64,000 nucleotides of DNA from Millionella massiliensis (GCF_900104655.1 NZ_FNWD01000002.1:1534246-1598245); one strand, 5' to 3'. Counted from the stretch's first letter, positions 47,404 through 56,469 are shown. Numbers and translations: made by a program. Notes: generated from the sequence alone by a model not told the origin.

Positions 47404-48144
47404 CTATTCGAGGTTGTTGCCGGCCGTGCGGTAGTTGATGTATCGTTTACGCATCCAGCGGTAGGCGAAGCAGTCCATGAAGGGGCCTGCGAGGCGGTTC
47501 CAGAGGTGGTATTTGGACTGGCCGGCCACGCGCGGGAAGTGGCGGACGGGCACCTGAACCACCTTCGCTCCCTGGAGCTGGATCAGCGCGGGCAGGAAGC
47601 GGTGCATCCCGGTGAAGAAGGGAATACGTTTGGCATAGTCCGTACGGAGCACCTTCAACGGGCATCCGGTATCCTCCACACCGTCGTGGGTCATCATGCG
47701 GCGGAATCCGTTGGCGATCTTCGAGGACATGTTCTTGACGAAGGAGTCCTTGCGGCCGGTGCGGATCCCCATGGCCATTTCGTACTGATCCATGTGCGGG
47801 AGCAGCAGGTCGAAATCTTCGGGCGTGGTCTGCAGGTCGGCGTCCATATAGCCGACCAGGGGCGAAAAGGTCGCGTCGATCCCGGCTTTCATGGCCGCAC
47901 TGAGACCGCTGTTCTGTGCCAGATCGAGCCAGAAGAAGTGCGGGTTGCGACCGCAGATTTCGCGCAGGCGTTCGGGCGAGGCATCTTTCGAGCCGTCGTT
48001 GACGAACAGCACGCAGGCGGGCTGGCCGGCAGCGTGGGCCACAGGCAGATAGGCTTTGAGTCGCTCCTCGAGCGCATAGATATTGTCTTCTTCGTTATAA
48101 ACGGGAACGATGATGGTAAATTTATAGGCAGCGGTTTTGTTCAT
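47404..48144 (-). CDS. GT2 glycosyltransferase, polyprenyl-phosphate sugar synthase type
   Basis: The start at 48144 (M-N-K-T-A-A-Y-K-F) gives 246 residues. It is a GT2 enzyme of the DPM1/ArnC group: IIVPVYNEEDNI near residue 12, NDGSKD near 49, YMDADLQTTPED (D-x-D) near 99, and GIRTGRKDSFVK. It lacks the C-terminal membrane helices of ArnC, as in the shorter DPM1 type. It would load a sugar from UDP or GDP onto undecaprenyl phosphate. First gene of the operon; TAACTTTG (minus, 48202-48195), a perfect -7 box, lies 50 bases upstream. Confidence 0.9.
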   Translation of the reverse strand: MNKTAAYKFTIIVPVYNEEDNIYALEERLKAYLPVAHAAGQPACVLFVNDGSKDASPERLREICGRNPHFFWLDLAQNSGLSAAMKAGIDATFSPLVGYMDADLQTTPEDFDLLLPHMDQYEMAMGIRTGRKDSFVKNMSSKIANGFRRMMTHDGVEDTGCPLKVLRTDYAKRIPFFTGMHRFLPALIQLQGAKVVQVPVRHFPRVAGQSKYHLWNRLAGPFMDCFAYRWMRKRYINYRTAGNNLE

Positions 48145-48194
48145 AGTATCGATGGGATAACGGCCGGGGCGGCATGCCGCGAGCAATTCCGCGG

Positions 48195-48202
48195 CAAAGT
48201 TA
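48195..48202 (-). promoter_or_regulatory. -7 element of the glycosylation operon
   Basis: Minus-strand TAACTTTG. It lies within a near-repeat: ATTCCGCGGCAAAGTT (48186-48201) and ATTCCGCGGAAAGTT (48207-48221), one base different. A TTG at -33 is not seen. Confidence 0.5.
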
Positions 48203-48412
48203 GCACATTCCGCGGAAAGTTTTGCGGCACGGTCCGGTATCTTTCTGCTTTTGAGGCGGTATGGGACAATTCTGGAGCACGAGGGGATAAGTTTCAACCC
48301 ATCCGGCCGGCGGAGCAACCCCGCTAAAGGCCACCCTCTGAGCACCGTCAGCGGATCGTTTTGCAAATTAACGCGATAAATTTCGTAACTTGCCGGTTCG
48401 ATTCCGAACCGC

Positions 48413-49789
48413 ATGAGAACATACGTTTCATTAGGCTGTCTGTTAGGAGCGCTCGCCGCCGTCATCTGCCCCGGCCGGGCCGACGAGGCGTGGGACATCG
48501 CCCGCTGCATCCAGCACGCCATCGAACACAACATACAGGTCAAACAGGGCCTCAACACGATCGAAACCGCCCGAATCGACAACACCCAGAGCAAACTCAA
48601 CTACCTGCCCAACCTCAACGCCGGACTGGGCTACAACGTTTCGTTCGGCCGATCGCTCGACCCGACCACCTACAATTACGTATCGGGACAGACCGTCCAG
48701 AACGCCAGCGGAAGCCTCTCGCTGAGCAGCACCCTCTTCGCCGGGATGCAGAAGCTCCACAACCTGCGTCGCGCCGAATTCAACCTGATGGCCACCATCC
48801 AGGACGTCGAACGCATCAAGGACGAGATCACCGTCTCGGTGGCCGGCGCCTACCTCCAGGTGCTCTACGGCAAGGAGCAGGTGGCCGTGTCGGAGTCGCA
48901 GATCGCCACCCTCGAAAGCCAGATCGAACGCACCGCCAAACTGGTCCGCGCCGGATCGGTACCCATCGGCGACCAGCTCGAACTCGAAGCCCAGCTCGCC
49001 GCCGAACGCTACACCCTGACCAACTACCGAAACCAGCAGATCAACGCGCTACTGAACCTCACCCAGCTGCTCGAGCTGCGCGAGATGCCCGGCTTCGACG
49101 TGGCCGTGCCCGACAGCCTGACCCTGGCCGCCGCCATGGAGGGCAACGACCTGCGCAGCGTAGGCGAAATCTACGGCATGGCGCTCGATCTGCCCCGCAT
49201 CGAGGTGACCAAACTGCAACGCAAGATGGCCGAACAGGACCTCTCGCTGGCCCGTTCCCGCTACTACCCCACGCTGAGTTTCGGCGCCAGCTACGGCAGC
49301 AGCTGGTCCGACGCCCGCATGAAACCGCAGCTCAACCCCGACGGCCAGCCCTACTACACCCACTACCCCTTCTTCGACCAGCTCAGCGACAACGCCTCGT
49401 CGGCCCTTCAGTTCAGCATGTCGATCCCGATCTTCAGCGCCCTGACCACCCGCAACAGCGTCCGCAAGAGCCGAATCGCCCTACGTCAAGCCGACCTGGC
49501 CGTCCGACAGGCCGAAGACCAGCTATACAAAGAGATCCAGCAGGCCTGGACCGACGCCTCCGGAGCACTTGCCCGCTACCGCTCGGCCGAGAGCAGCGTC
49601 ACCTCCAGCCGCGAATCGTTCCGCAACGTCGAACAGAAACTCAACGCCGGAGCCGCCACCGCCGTCGACTACAACATCGCCAAGAACAATCTGCTGGCAG
49701 CACAATCCCAAATGCTTCAGGCCCGTTACGAATACATCTTCAAGATGAAGATCCTCGACTTCTACCGCGGCGTCGAGATCACCCTGTAA
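48413..49789 (+). CDS. TolC family outer-membrane efflux protein
   Basis: The 458-residue protein has a signal peptide (cut near R-A-D, about 23) and the TolC pattern of two repeated halves: long coiled-coil helices (residues 110-200 and 330-440, rich in A/Q/E/L heptads) alternating with beta strands (LNAGLGYNVSFGRSL; LSFGASYGSSWSD) that form the barrel. It makes the outer-membrane exit duct of tripartite pumps or type I secretion. The adaptor gene follows after 69 bases. The substrate is unknown. Confidence 0.92.
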   Translation: MRTYVSLGCLLGALAAVICPGRADEAWDIARCIQHAIEHNIQVKQGLNTIETARIDNTQSKLNYLPNLNAGLGYNVSFGRSLDPTTYNYVSGQTVQNASGSLSLSSTLFAGMQKLHNLRRAEFNLMATIQDVERIKDEITVSVAGAYLQVLYGKEQVAVSESQIATLESQIERTAKLVRAGSVPIGDQLELEAQLAAERYTLTNYRNQQINALLNLTQLLELREMPGFDVAVPDSLTLAAAMEGNDLRSVGEIYGMALDLPRIEVTKLQRKMAEQDLSLARSRYYPTLSFGASYGSSWSDARMKPQLNPDGQPYYTHYPFFDQLSDNASSALQFSMSIPIFSALTTRNSVRKSRIALRQADLAVRQAEDQLYKEIQQAWTDASGALARYRSAESSVTSSRESFRNVEQKLNAGAATAVDYNIAKNNLLAAQSQMLQARYEYIFKMKILDFYRGVEITL

Positions 49790-49858
49790 CCCACCGACCA
49801 ACCACCCGAACACCGACCCAACCGATACCAACCACTCACCGCATACCCACCACCCTCC

Positions 49859-51118
49859 ATGGCAAAGAAAAACAAGAGAAAACGGAGACTCATCATCTGG
49901 GGCACCCTACTGGTGCTCCTGCTCCTGCTGATTGTCGGCAAACGCAGCGGACTGCTGTGGCCCGCGCCCCTCGAACAGGTCACCCTGGAGAAACCCCAGG
50001 TGCGCACCATCGTGGAACAGATTTCGGCCAACGGACGCGTGCAACCCGTCACCGAAGTGAAGATTTCGCCCGACGTATCGGGTGAGATCGTCGAGCTGAA
50101 CGTCGAAGAGGGACAGCAGGTCGAAAAAGGGATGCTGCTGCTGAAGATCAAGCCCGACACCTACCAGTCGGCCCAGGAGCGTGCCGAAGCCACCCTCAAC
50201 TCCTCCAAGTCGCAACTCGAACAGACCCGTTCGCAGCTCGTCCTCGCCCGGCAGACCTACGAACGACAGAAACAGCTCTTCGAACAGAAAGCCATCTCCG
50301 AAGCCGATTTCCAGAGCGCCGAAGCCCAATACCTCAGCCTTCAGGCCCAGGTGCGCACCGCCGAATTCAACATCCGCAGCGCCGAAGCCTCGCTGAAGGA
50401 AGCTGACGAGAACCTCGACAAGACCACCATCTTCGCCCCCACGTCAGGCACCATCTCGCAACTGAATGTCGAGTTGGGCGAACGCGTGGTGGGGACGGCG
50501 ACCATGGCCGGTACCGAGATGCTGCGCATCGCCGACCTCTCGCAGATGGAGGTTCGGGCCGACGTGAACGAGAACGACATCGTCCGCGTCGAACTGGGCG
50601 ACACCGCCAACATCGAGATCGACGCCTATCTGGGACGTTCGTTCAAAGGCATCGTGACCCGCATCGCCAACACCGCCACCGGAACCGCCTCGACCGACCA
50701 GGTAACCAACTTCGAAGTGCGGATCTACATCCTGCCCGACTCCTACGCCGACCTGATGCGCACCGAGAACGGACAGCTGATCTCCCCCTTCCGACCGGGG
50801 ATGTCGGCCACGGTCGATATCCAGACCGACACGCGCCATACCCTCTCGATCCCGATCCAGGCCGTCACAACCCGTCCCGGCGAGGCCAACCGCGAGATCG
50901 TCTTCGCCTACCGGGCCGACAGTTCGCGCGTCGAAATCCTTCCCGTGCGGACCGGCATTCAGGACAACCAATACATCGAAGTCTCGGGAACGGGCATCGA
51001 CACCAGCCTGCAGGTAGTCACCGCCCCCTTCACCGCCATTTCGAAACGGCTCGTCGACGGTCAACAGGTGCAACCCGTCGCCTCGCTGACCGCCCCTCAA
51101 CCCACCGACAACCAGTAA
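49859..51118 (+). CDS. Periplasmic adaptor (MacA/HlyD-like) subunit
   Basis: This 419-residue protein is anchored by an N-terminal helix (residues 11-26) after a highly basic start. It has the adaptor layout: lipoyl-like half (VSGEIVELNVEEGQQVEKGMLLLKI in two parts, near 75-100), a helical hairpin of about 90 residues rich in Q/E/A, second lipoyl half (IFAPTSGTISQLNVELGERVV), and beta-barrel domains. It links an inner-membrane transporter to the TolC-like protein just upstream. MacA type is most likely, but no ATPase/permease (MacB) is next to it. Confidence 0.9.
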   Translation: MAKKNKRKRRLIIWGTLLVLLLLLIVGKRSGLLWPAPLEQVTLEKPQVRTIVEQISANGRVQPVTEVKISPDVSGEIVELNVEEGQQVEKGMLLLKIKPDTYQSAQERAEATLNSSKSQLEQTRSQLVLARQTYERQKQLFEQKAISEADFQSAEAQYLSLQAQVRTAEFNIRSAEASLKEADENLDKTTIFAPTSGTISQLNVELGERVVGTATMAGTEMLRIADLSQMEVRADVNENDIVRVELGDTANIEIDAYLGRSFKGIVTRIANTATGTASTDQVTNFEVRIYILPDSYADLMRTENGQLISPFRPGMSATVDIQTDTRHTLSIPIQAVTTRPGEANREIVFAYRADSSRVEILPVRTGIQDNQYIEVSGTGIDTSLQVVTAPFTAISKRLVDGQQVQPVASLTAPQPTDNQ

Positions 51119-51159
51119 CCCCCACCGAACAACACAGCGACCACACCATAACATCACCC

Positions 51160-51888
51160 ATGGCACTTATCCTATCCATCGAAACCGGCACCGAAATATG
51201 CTCCGTCGCCCTGGCCAAAGACGGCGAGATGATCTCCCTGCGCGAGAGCGGGAGCGAAGGCCGTGCACACGCCAACAACCTCGGCGTCTACATCGACGAA
51301 GTACTCCGCGAGAATGACCTCGACGCCGACGAACTCGACGCCGTAGCCGTCGGCGGAGGCCCCGGCTCGTACACCGGCCTGCGCATCGGCGTCTCGACCG
51401 CCAAAGGACTCTGCTACGCCCTGGGCCGTCCGCTGATCGCCATCGACTCGCTCAAAGCCCTGGCCAACACCGCCATGGAAGAGTTCGAAGCCGGCATCAT
51501 CGACCTCGACGACCCGCAGCGGGCCGTGCTCGCCCCCATGATCGACGCCCGCCGCATGGAGGTCTCCCCCCGCCTGTTCGACACCTCGCTCAACCCCATG
51601 AGCGACACCTACGCCCATATCCTGACCCCCGAGAGCTTCGCCGACATCTTCGCCGAAGGACGCACCCTGCTGGTCTTCGGCAACGGAGCCCGCAAATGCG
51701 CCGACCTGCTGCCCCAGGCCCAGTTCGCCCGCATCGCCTCGTCGGCCCGCGGTCTGGTGACCCTGGCCGAAGCCGCCTTCCAGGCTGAAGACTTCGTCGA
51801 CGTGGCCTACTACGAGCCCTACTACCTCAAGGACTTCGTCGTCACCCGCAGCAAACGCAACCCGCTCGGTCTGCCCAACACCAAGTAA
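51160..51888 (+). CDS. tsaB: tRNA t6A biosynthesis protein TsaB
   Basis: TsaB is the inactive ASKHA-fold partner of TsaD in t6A formation. The 242 residues begin with the actin-like ILSIETGTEICSVAL, include GGGPGSYTGLRIGVSTAKGL near 66 and IDARRMEV near 128, the family's usual landmarks. It lies 41 bases after the adaptor gene. The tsaE partner is at 17476. The C-terminal R-S-K-R-N-P tail is normal for Bacteroidetes members. Confidence 0.94.
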   Translation: MALILSIETGTEICSVALAKDGEMISLRESGSEGRAHANNLGVYIDEVLRENDLDADELDAVAVGGGPGSYTGLRIGVSTAKGLCYALGRPLIAIDSLKALANTAMEEFEAGIIDLDDPQRAVLAPMIDARRMEVSPRLFDTSLNPMSDTYAHILTPESFADIFAEGRTLLVFGNGARKCADLLPQAQFARIASSARGLVTLAEAAFQAEDFVDVAYYEPYYLKDFVVTRSKRNPLGLPNTK

Positions 51889-51915
51889 CAACCCCAACCG
51901 CAAAAACGATTCAGG

Positions 51916-52803
51916 ATGCACTACATCCAATGCAACCACTGCGGCAAACTGGTGGAGATCAAGTCGCAATACATGGTCTTCTGCCCCGCCTGCAAACGAA
52001 AGATGGACAACAGCTTCACCGAGTGGCGCAAACGCAACCCCGGCGGCAGCTACACGGCCTATCTCGACGAGATGGCCGTCAGCGAAAGCGCCCTGCAGGG
52101 CGTCCGCGACCAGCGCCGCATCGGACGCGCCATCATGCGCGGCAAAGCCGCCCGTCGGGGGCTGCTGGCCCTCGGGATCGCACTGGTCGTCACCATCCTC
52201 GGCATCGGCGGCTACTGGGCCTGGAGCCGCTACAACCGCAGCGGTTCGATCAACGCCCTGCTGAACAAAGCGTGGCAGATCAGCTACTATGACGATCTGG
52301 GAACCACCCTCAAGTTTCCCTTCACCCTCGAAAAAGAGAGTGCCTTCACGGCCGACTCCCTGCAGCGCGACAACGACCGGCTCACGGCCGACACCCTCCA
52401 ACGTCAGATCGTGCTGAACGCCGTCAGCCGCCGCTGGGCCGAACCCGGCACCGTCAGCGTCACCGCCAGCCGCATCGACTACCAGCCCGACTTCGGCGTC
52501 AACCGCGACATCGCCACCCGCCAGATTCTGCTCAGCATGCTCCACGAAAACGGACTCCAGGGATTTGAGTTCTTCCGCAACGACTACTCGATCCCCAACA
52601 TCGAAGCCCGCAGCCTCTCAGGCAGCTACCTGCTCGGAGTCGAAGCCTTCGAATTCCGCGCCCTGATGGCCCAGTACGGCCACACCGTCTGGTACTTCAT
52701 GGTCGCCTATCCCCGTTCCAAACCCGAAGGGCTGCTCGTGGCCGAACGCTTCTTCAAAGGGATCCTCATCGACCGGCAGCTCACCGGTGAACCCGCCGAA
52801 TAG
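51916..52803 (+). CDS. Zinc-ribbon membrane protein of unknown function
   Basis: The 295 residues begin with a C-x-x-C ... C-x-x-C zinc ribbon (CNHC near 6-9, CPAC near 23-26), followed by a basic segment and one transmembrane helix (about 84-104, LLALGIALVVTILGIGGYWAW). The remaining ~190 residues outside have no motif I recognise. By topology the ribbon is cytoplasmic and the C-terminal part periplasmic. It lies 27 bases after tsaB and may be cotranscribed. The function is unknown. Confidence 0.75.
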   Translation: MHYIQCNHCGKLVEIKSQYMVFCPACKRKMDNSFTEWRKRNPGGSYTAYLDEMAVSESALQGVRDQRRIGRAIMRGKAARRGLLALGIALVVTILGIGGYWAWSRYNRSGSINALLNKAWQISYYDDLGTTLKFPFTLEKESAFTADSLQRDNDRLTADTLQRQIVLNAVSRRWAEPGTVSVTASRIDYQPDFGVNRDIATRQILLSMLHENGLQGFEFFRNDYSIPNIEARSLSGSYLLGVEAFEFRALMAQYGHTVWYFMVAYPRSKPEGLLVAERFFKGILIDRQLTGEPAE

Positions 52804-52819
52804 CCCCTCCGCCGCACCC

Positions 52820-52981
52820 CGCCGGGAATGAACGCCTCAGGCAGGGCAGCACCGTGCGATTTCACCGGCACCCCACCGAAATTCCCCATGCAATCCCGGT
52901 ACGCTGTCAAGAGAGCGTAAGCCCGTCACTCTCCGCCGGGAATGAACACCTCGGGCAGGGCTGCACCGTGCGATTTCACCG
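52820..52981. repeat. Pair of 48-base direct repeats
   Basis: Copy 1 is 52820-52867, copy 2 is 52934-52981; they match at 45 of 48 positions. Both start CGCCGGGAATGAAC and end GTGCGATTTCACCG. The spacer is 66 bases. They contain no obvious hairpin. Confidence 0.9.
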
Positions 52982-53057
52982 ACCTCACGTTCGCGTTCAA
53001 ACTACACCGCCGCTCCCCCGCCACTCCGCGCCGCCGCAAGATTGCCGGGCAAAAAGG

Positions 53058-53087
53058 TTCCAATACCCGCAAATAACCGTACCTTTG
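53058..53087 (+). promoter_or_regulatory. Promoter of the FtsX/LolC-like permease gene
   Basis: TTC (53058-53060, one mismatch from TTG), 19 bases, TACCTTTG (53080-53087), a perfect -7 box. Start codon 19 bases downstream. Confidence 0.6.
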
Positions 53088-53105
53088 CACGACAGAGCAG
53101 CACGT

Positions 53106-54311
53106 ATGTTACCGCTATTCATCGCCCGCCGGCACCTCTTCAGCCGCAAATCACACTCGGTGATCAACCTGATCGCCGTGGTGAGCGTCATTGCCGTAGC
53201 CGTACCCGTCATGGCACTCGTGGTGATCCTCTCGTTCCACAACGGACTGGGCGACTTCATCGGACGGATGTACAGCGAGTTCGACTCCGAGCTGCGCATC
53301 ACCCCCCGCGAAGGACAGCTCTTCGAGGGCAGCCGCCTGCGCGAACAGATCGCCGCCCTGCCCGAGGTGGCCGCCGTCAGCGCCACCACCGAACAAAACG
53401 TCCTGCTCACCTACTCCGACCGCCAGTGGATCGCCACGATGCGCGGCGTGGACAGCGCCTACGCCCGCGTGATCCCCATCGAGCACCGCCTCGTGCACGG
53501 CAAATACCAGCTCACCCGCGGCGATATCGACCAGACCGTCATCGGCCAGGGAATCGCCTACGCCCTCGGCGTCCAGACCGCCCTGCCCGAGCCCCTGCGG
53601 ATCTACGCCATCCGCCCCGGCAGCGGCAACCCCACCTTTCTGCCCACCAGCCTCTACAACAGTGCCCGCATCACCCCCGTCGGCATCTACTCGCTCGACG
53701 AACAGACCGACACCCGCTACCTGTTCGTTCCGCTCGACTTCGCCCAACGGCTCATCGGCAGCCCCGGCAAGATCAGCTCGCTCGAAATCCGGCTGGCGAG
53801 CGGCACCGACCCCGAAAACGCCAAGCCCCGGATACAGGCCGTTGTCGGCGACCGGTTCGACGTCAAAACCCGCTTCGAACAGAAAGAGACCGTTTACCGG
53901 ATGGTGACCCAGGAGAAATGGATCATCTACCTGCTGCTGATGTTCGTGGTGCTGATCGCAGCGCTGAGCCTCGTCGGCTCCGTGGTGATGCTCGCCGCCG
54001 ACAAGGAACGCGACCGGGAGATGCTCCTGGCCATGGGCGGCACTCCCCGCCTGCTGCGCCAGATCTTCAGTTGGGAGGGAAGCCTCATCACCCTCGGCGG
54101 AGTCGTGATCGGCCTGCTGCTCGGTCTGGGATTCGCCCTGCTCCAGCAACAGACCGGCATCATAAAAATGGCCGGCGACGCGTTTCTGATGGATGCCTAC
54201 CCCGTGCGGATCGCCCCCCTCGACCTGCTGGCCATCACCCTCGGCGTACTGCTGCTGGGCACCCTCGTCAGCCGCCTGACCGCCACCGGACTCATCAAAC
54301 GAAACCCATGA
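53106..54311 (+). CDS. FtsX/LolC-type ABC transporter permease
   Basis: The start at 53106 gives 401 residues (the open frame upstream is not coding). It has four hydrophobic segments in the MacB/LolC layout: one N-terminal (about 22-45), a large periplasmic domain of ~220 residues, then three C-terminal helices (from 275). The first helix is followed by GLGDFIGRMYSEFDSELRI, usual for LolC/E relatives, and MLLAMGGTPRLLRQIF is the typical coupling loop. No LolD ATPase is adjacent. It overlaps the DUF4296 gene by 4 bases. It may sort lipoproteins or act in another MacB-like process. Confidence 0.88.
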   Translation: MLPLFIARRHLFSRKSHSVINLIAVVSVIAVAVPVMALVVILSFHNGLGDFIGRMYSEFDSELRITPREGQLFEGSRLREQIAALPEVAAVSATTEQNVLLTYSDRQWIATMRGVDSAYARVIPIEHRLVHGKYQLTRGDIDQTVIGQGIAYALGVQTALPEPLRIYAIRPGSGNPTFLPTSLYNSARITPVGIYSLDEQTDTRYLFVPLDFAQRLIGSPGKISSLEIRLASGTDPENAKPRIQAVVGDRFDVKTRFEQKETVYRMVTQEKWIIYLLLMFVVLIAALSLVGSVVMLAADKERDREMLLAMGGTPRLLRQIFSWEGSLITLGGVVIGLLLGLGFALLQQQTGIIKMAGDAFLMDAYPVRIAPLDLLAITLGVLLLGTLVSRLTATGLIKRNP

Positions 54312-55192
54312 AACGACTGCTCCATATCGTCATCCTCGCCCTGATTCTGGGCTCCTGTCACGAAGGTCCCAAACGCATCCCCGAGAAAGAGATGCGCTCG
54401 ATCATCCGCGAAGCCCTCATCAGCGAAGCCATCGTCCAGGAAGCCAAAACGATCGACGGCCGAACCCCCGACTCGCTCGACCTCCACACCCGCATCCTGG
54501 CCCGCTACGGCTACACGATGGAAGATTTCCGCTTCACCATCCGCGAGATGTCGATGCGCAAGAGCAACCCCCTGCCCAACATTCTCACCGGCGTGGCCCT
54601 TGACATCAAGGCATCCCGCGTGGGAGCTGAAGACCGCTACAAACAGCAGCTCGGCATCGACTCCGTGGCCCTCGCCCGCACGGCCGACACCGTCTTCCGC
54701 AGCGACACCATCCTGCGCGGCGCACTGGACGGCTACCGGATCGTTTACACCGGCCACCGTTCCGCCGACTCGACCGTTCAGGCCGGGACCTACAAACTTC
54801 GCTTCGCCTACTCGACCGGCAAACACGCCCGTTCCTACACCAAATCGATCCGCCTGAGCCAGACCGCTACCAGCGGCAAGAGCAACGAAAACACCCTCTG
54901 GCTCCCCGTGGCCAAGGACACCACCGACTACGAAGGCGACATCCTCGTCCGTCCGAACACCAAGATGCTGGAGATCAAGTTCGCCGAGATCAGCCGTCCC
55001 GGCCAGAGTCCCGACACCTGCTACCTGAGCGGCATCGAGTTGGTCTACCATCTGCCCATAGACGAAGCGCGCGCCATCTACATGCAACAACTCACCGGCC
55101 TTCCGACCGATCTATTCGACCACTATGAAAAACAATACCTCGACAGCCTCCAGAAATCTGGCGGCCCCCTACCTCCTCTCACCGGACGGTAA
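54308..55192 (+). CDS. DUF4296 domain lipoprotein
   Basis: The 294-residue product has a lipoprotein signal with lipobox L-G-S-C, cysteine 17. Residues 20-110 are the helical DUF4296 domain (IPEKEMRSIIREALISEAIVQ near 24). The rest is a beta-rich region of about 130 residues and a helical tail. DUF4296 is known in Bacteroidetes only as an exported domain of unknown function. It starts inside the stop of the permease (ATGA), so translation is probably coupled, and its 3' end overlaps the amidohydrolase by 68 bases. Confidence 0.8.
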   Translation: MKRLLHIVILALILGSCHEGPKRIPEKEMRSIIREALISEAIVQEAKTIDGRTPDSLDLHTRILARYGYTMEDFRFTIREMSMRKSNPLPNILTGVALDIKASRVGAEDRYKQQLGIDSVALARTADTVFRSDTILRGALDGYRIVYTGHRSADSTVQAGTYKLRFAYSTGKHARSYTKSIRLSQTATSGKSNENTLWLPVAKDTTDYEGDILVRPNTKMLEIKFAEISRPGQSPDTCYLSGIELVYHLPIDEARAIYMQQLTGLPTDLFDHYEKQYLDSLQKSGGPLPPLTGR

Positions 55193-56333
55193 ACTCCTGC
55201 GGAACGGGGTAGTACACTTCGCCGCCGACGGCACCGTCGCCGGGGTCGAAACCTGTGACCACATCGACAGCCTGCCCCAGACCGAATACCACAACGGCAT
55301 CCTCCTGCCCGGGATGACCAACGCCCACTGCCACCTGGAACTCTCCTTCTTCAAGGGAGCCATCCCGCAGCACGTCGGCATGGTGCGGTTCATCGAACAC
55401 GTCGTCTCGAAACGCAACGACTACTCCCGCGACGAGCAGATCGCCCGCGCCATCGAAGAAGACCGCCTGATGTGGCACGAAGGCATCCAGGCCGTGGGCG
55501 ACATCAGCAACGACACCACCTCCTTCCCGGCCAAAGTCCTCGCCCGCGACGAGAACCGGACCCGCTACCACACCTTCGCCGAATACTTCGGTGTTCCCAC
55601 CCCGGATCAGGCCGAAGCCTTCTACCACCGGAGCATCGATCCGCTGTTGGAGGCCGCCGCCCGCGACGGGCTGACCATCACCCCCACCCAGCACTCCACC
55701 TACTTCGTCTCCGACCGGCTCTTCCGGCTCGGTGCCGACTCGCCCCTGCTGTCAATCCACTTCATGGAGACCCCCTCGGAAGTCGACTTCTTCGAACGCC
55801 GCGGCGGCATCTACGACATGGTGAAAGCCTCCTCCGGCGGACGCGAACCCGATTTCCTGGCCTACGGCGGACATGCCGAGCGCCTCGTGGGGTCGCTACC
55901 CCGCACGGCCCGGCTGCTGCTGATCCACAACGCCCAAATGCAGCGCAAGGATATGGAGTTGATTCTGGACCACTTCGATGACGTCACCTTCGTGCTCTGC
56001 CCGCGGTCGAACTACTACATCGACGCCGACTTCCCGCCCGCACAGATGCTCTTCGAAGCCGGTGCCCGCGTGGCGCTCGGCACCGATAGCCTCTCGTCGA
56101 ACACCTCGCTCTCGCTCGCCGAAGAGATCAAATGGCTCGCCGTCCATAATTCCGCCCTCCCGCTGGAGACCATCCTGCAGTGGGCCACCCTCGGCGGCGC
56201 CCATGCCCTGCGGTTCGACGACGAGATCGGCAGTTTCGAGACCGGCAAACGCCCCGGTGCCGTACTGCTGAGCGGTGTCGACTTCACCACCATGACCCTC
56301 ACCCCCGAAGCCCGCGCCACCCGTCTGCTGTAA
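55125..56333 (+). CDS. Amidohydrolase-family metal-dependent hydrolase
   Basis: The 402-residue protein has the amidohydrolase superfamily layout: a short beta-sandwich start (LLRNGVVHFAADGTVAGVE), the HxH metal motif in MTNAHCHLELS near 66, a later histidine at QHSTYF, HNAQM near 275, and D in LGTDSLSSNTSLS near 320. The HCHLELS form occurs in aminodeoxyfutalosine deaminases of menaquinone synthesis and in related chlorohydrolases/cytosine deaminases. Menaquinone genes are absent nearby, so the substrate is not assigned. The start overlaps the preceding gene by 68 bases; no later ATG fits. Confidence 0.82.
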   Translation: MKNNTSTASRNLAAPYLLSPDGKLLRNGVVHFAADGTVAGVETCDHIDSLPQTEYHNGILLPGMTNAHCHLELSFFKGAIPQHVGMVRFIEHVVSKRNDYSRDEQIARAIEEDRLMWHEGIQAVGDISNDTTSFPAKVLARDENRTRYHTFAEYFGVPTPDQAEAFYHRSIDPLLEAAARDGLTITPTQHSTYFVSDRLFRLGADSPLLSIHFMETPSEVDFFERRGGIYDMVKASSGGREPDFLAYGGHAERLVGSLPRTARLLLIHNAQMQRKDMELILDHFDDVTFVLCPRSNYYIDADFPPAQMLFEAGARVALGTDSLSSNTSLSLAEEIKWLAVHNSALPLETILQWATLGGAHALRFDDEIGSFETGKRPGAVLLSGVDFTTMTLTPEARATRLL

Positions 56334-56421
56334 CCGGCATCGGCGGCCCGACGCACCTGTTCATCGGCTCCACCTCAGAGACCGAAACGCACATCCCCCC
56401 CCGGAACCGACTTCGCATACT

Positions 56422-56435
56422 CCTTATATATAAGG
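56422..56435. promoter_or_regulatory. 14-base palindrome upstream of mfd
   Basis: CCTTATATATAAGG is a perfect palindrome 34 bases before the mfd start codon. It could be an operator or part of the promoter. Confidence 0.35.
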
Positions 56436-56469
56436 TATTCCGCTGCCGGTTTCACGCAAACCAAACCCC

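Larger units (their letters stand above)
52804..53105 (+). other. Intergenic region with a direct repeat pair and a promoter
   Basis: These 302 bases contain two 48-base direct repeats (52820-52867 and 52934-52981) and, nearer the next gene, TTC-N19-TACCTTTG (53058-53087), the promoter of the permease gene. Confidence 0.7.
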
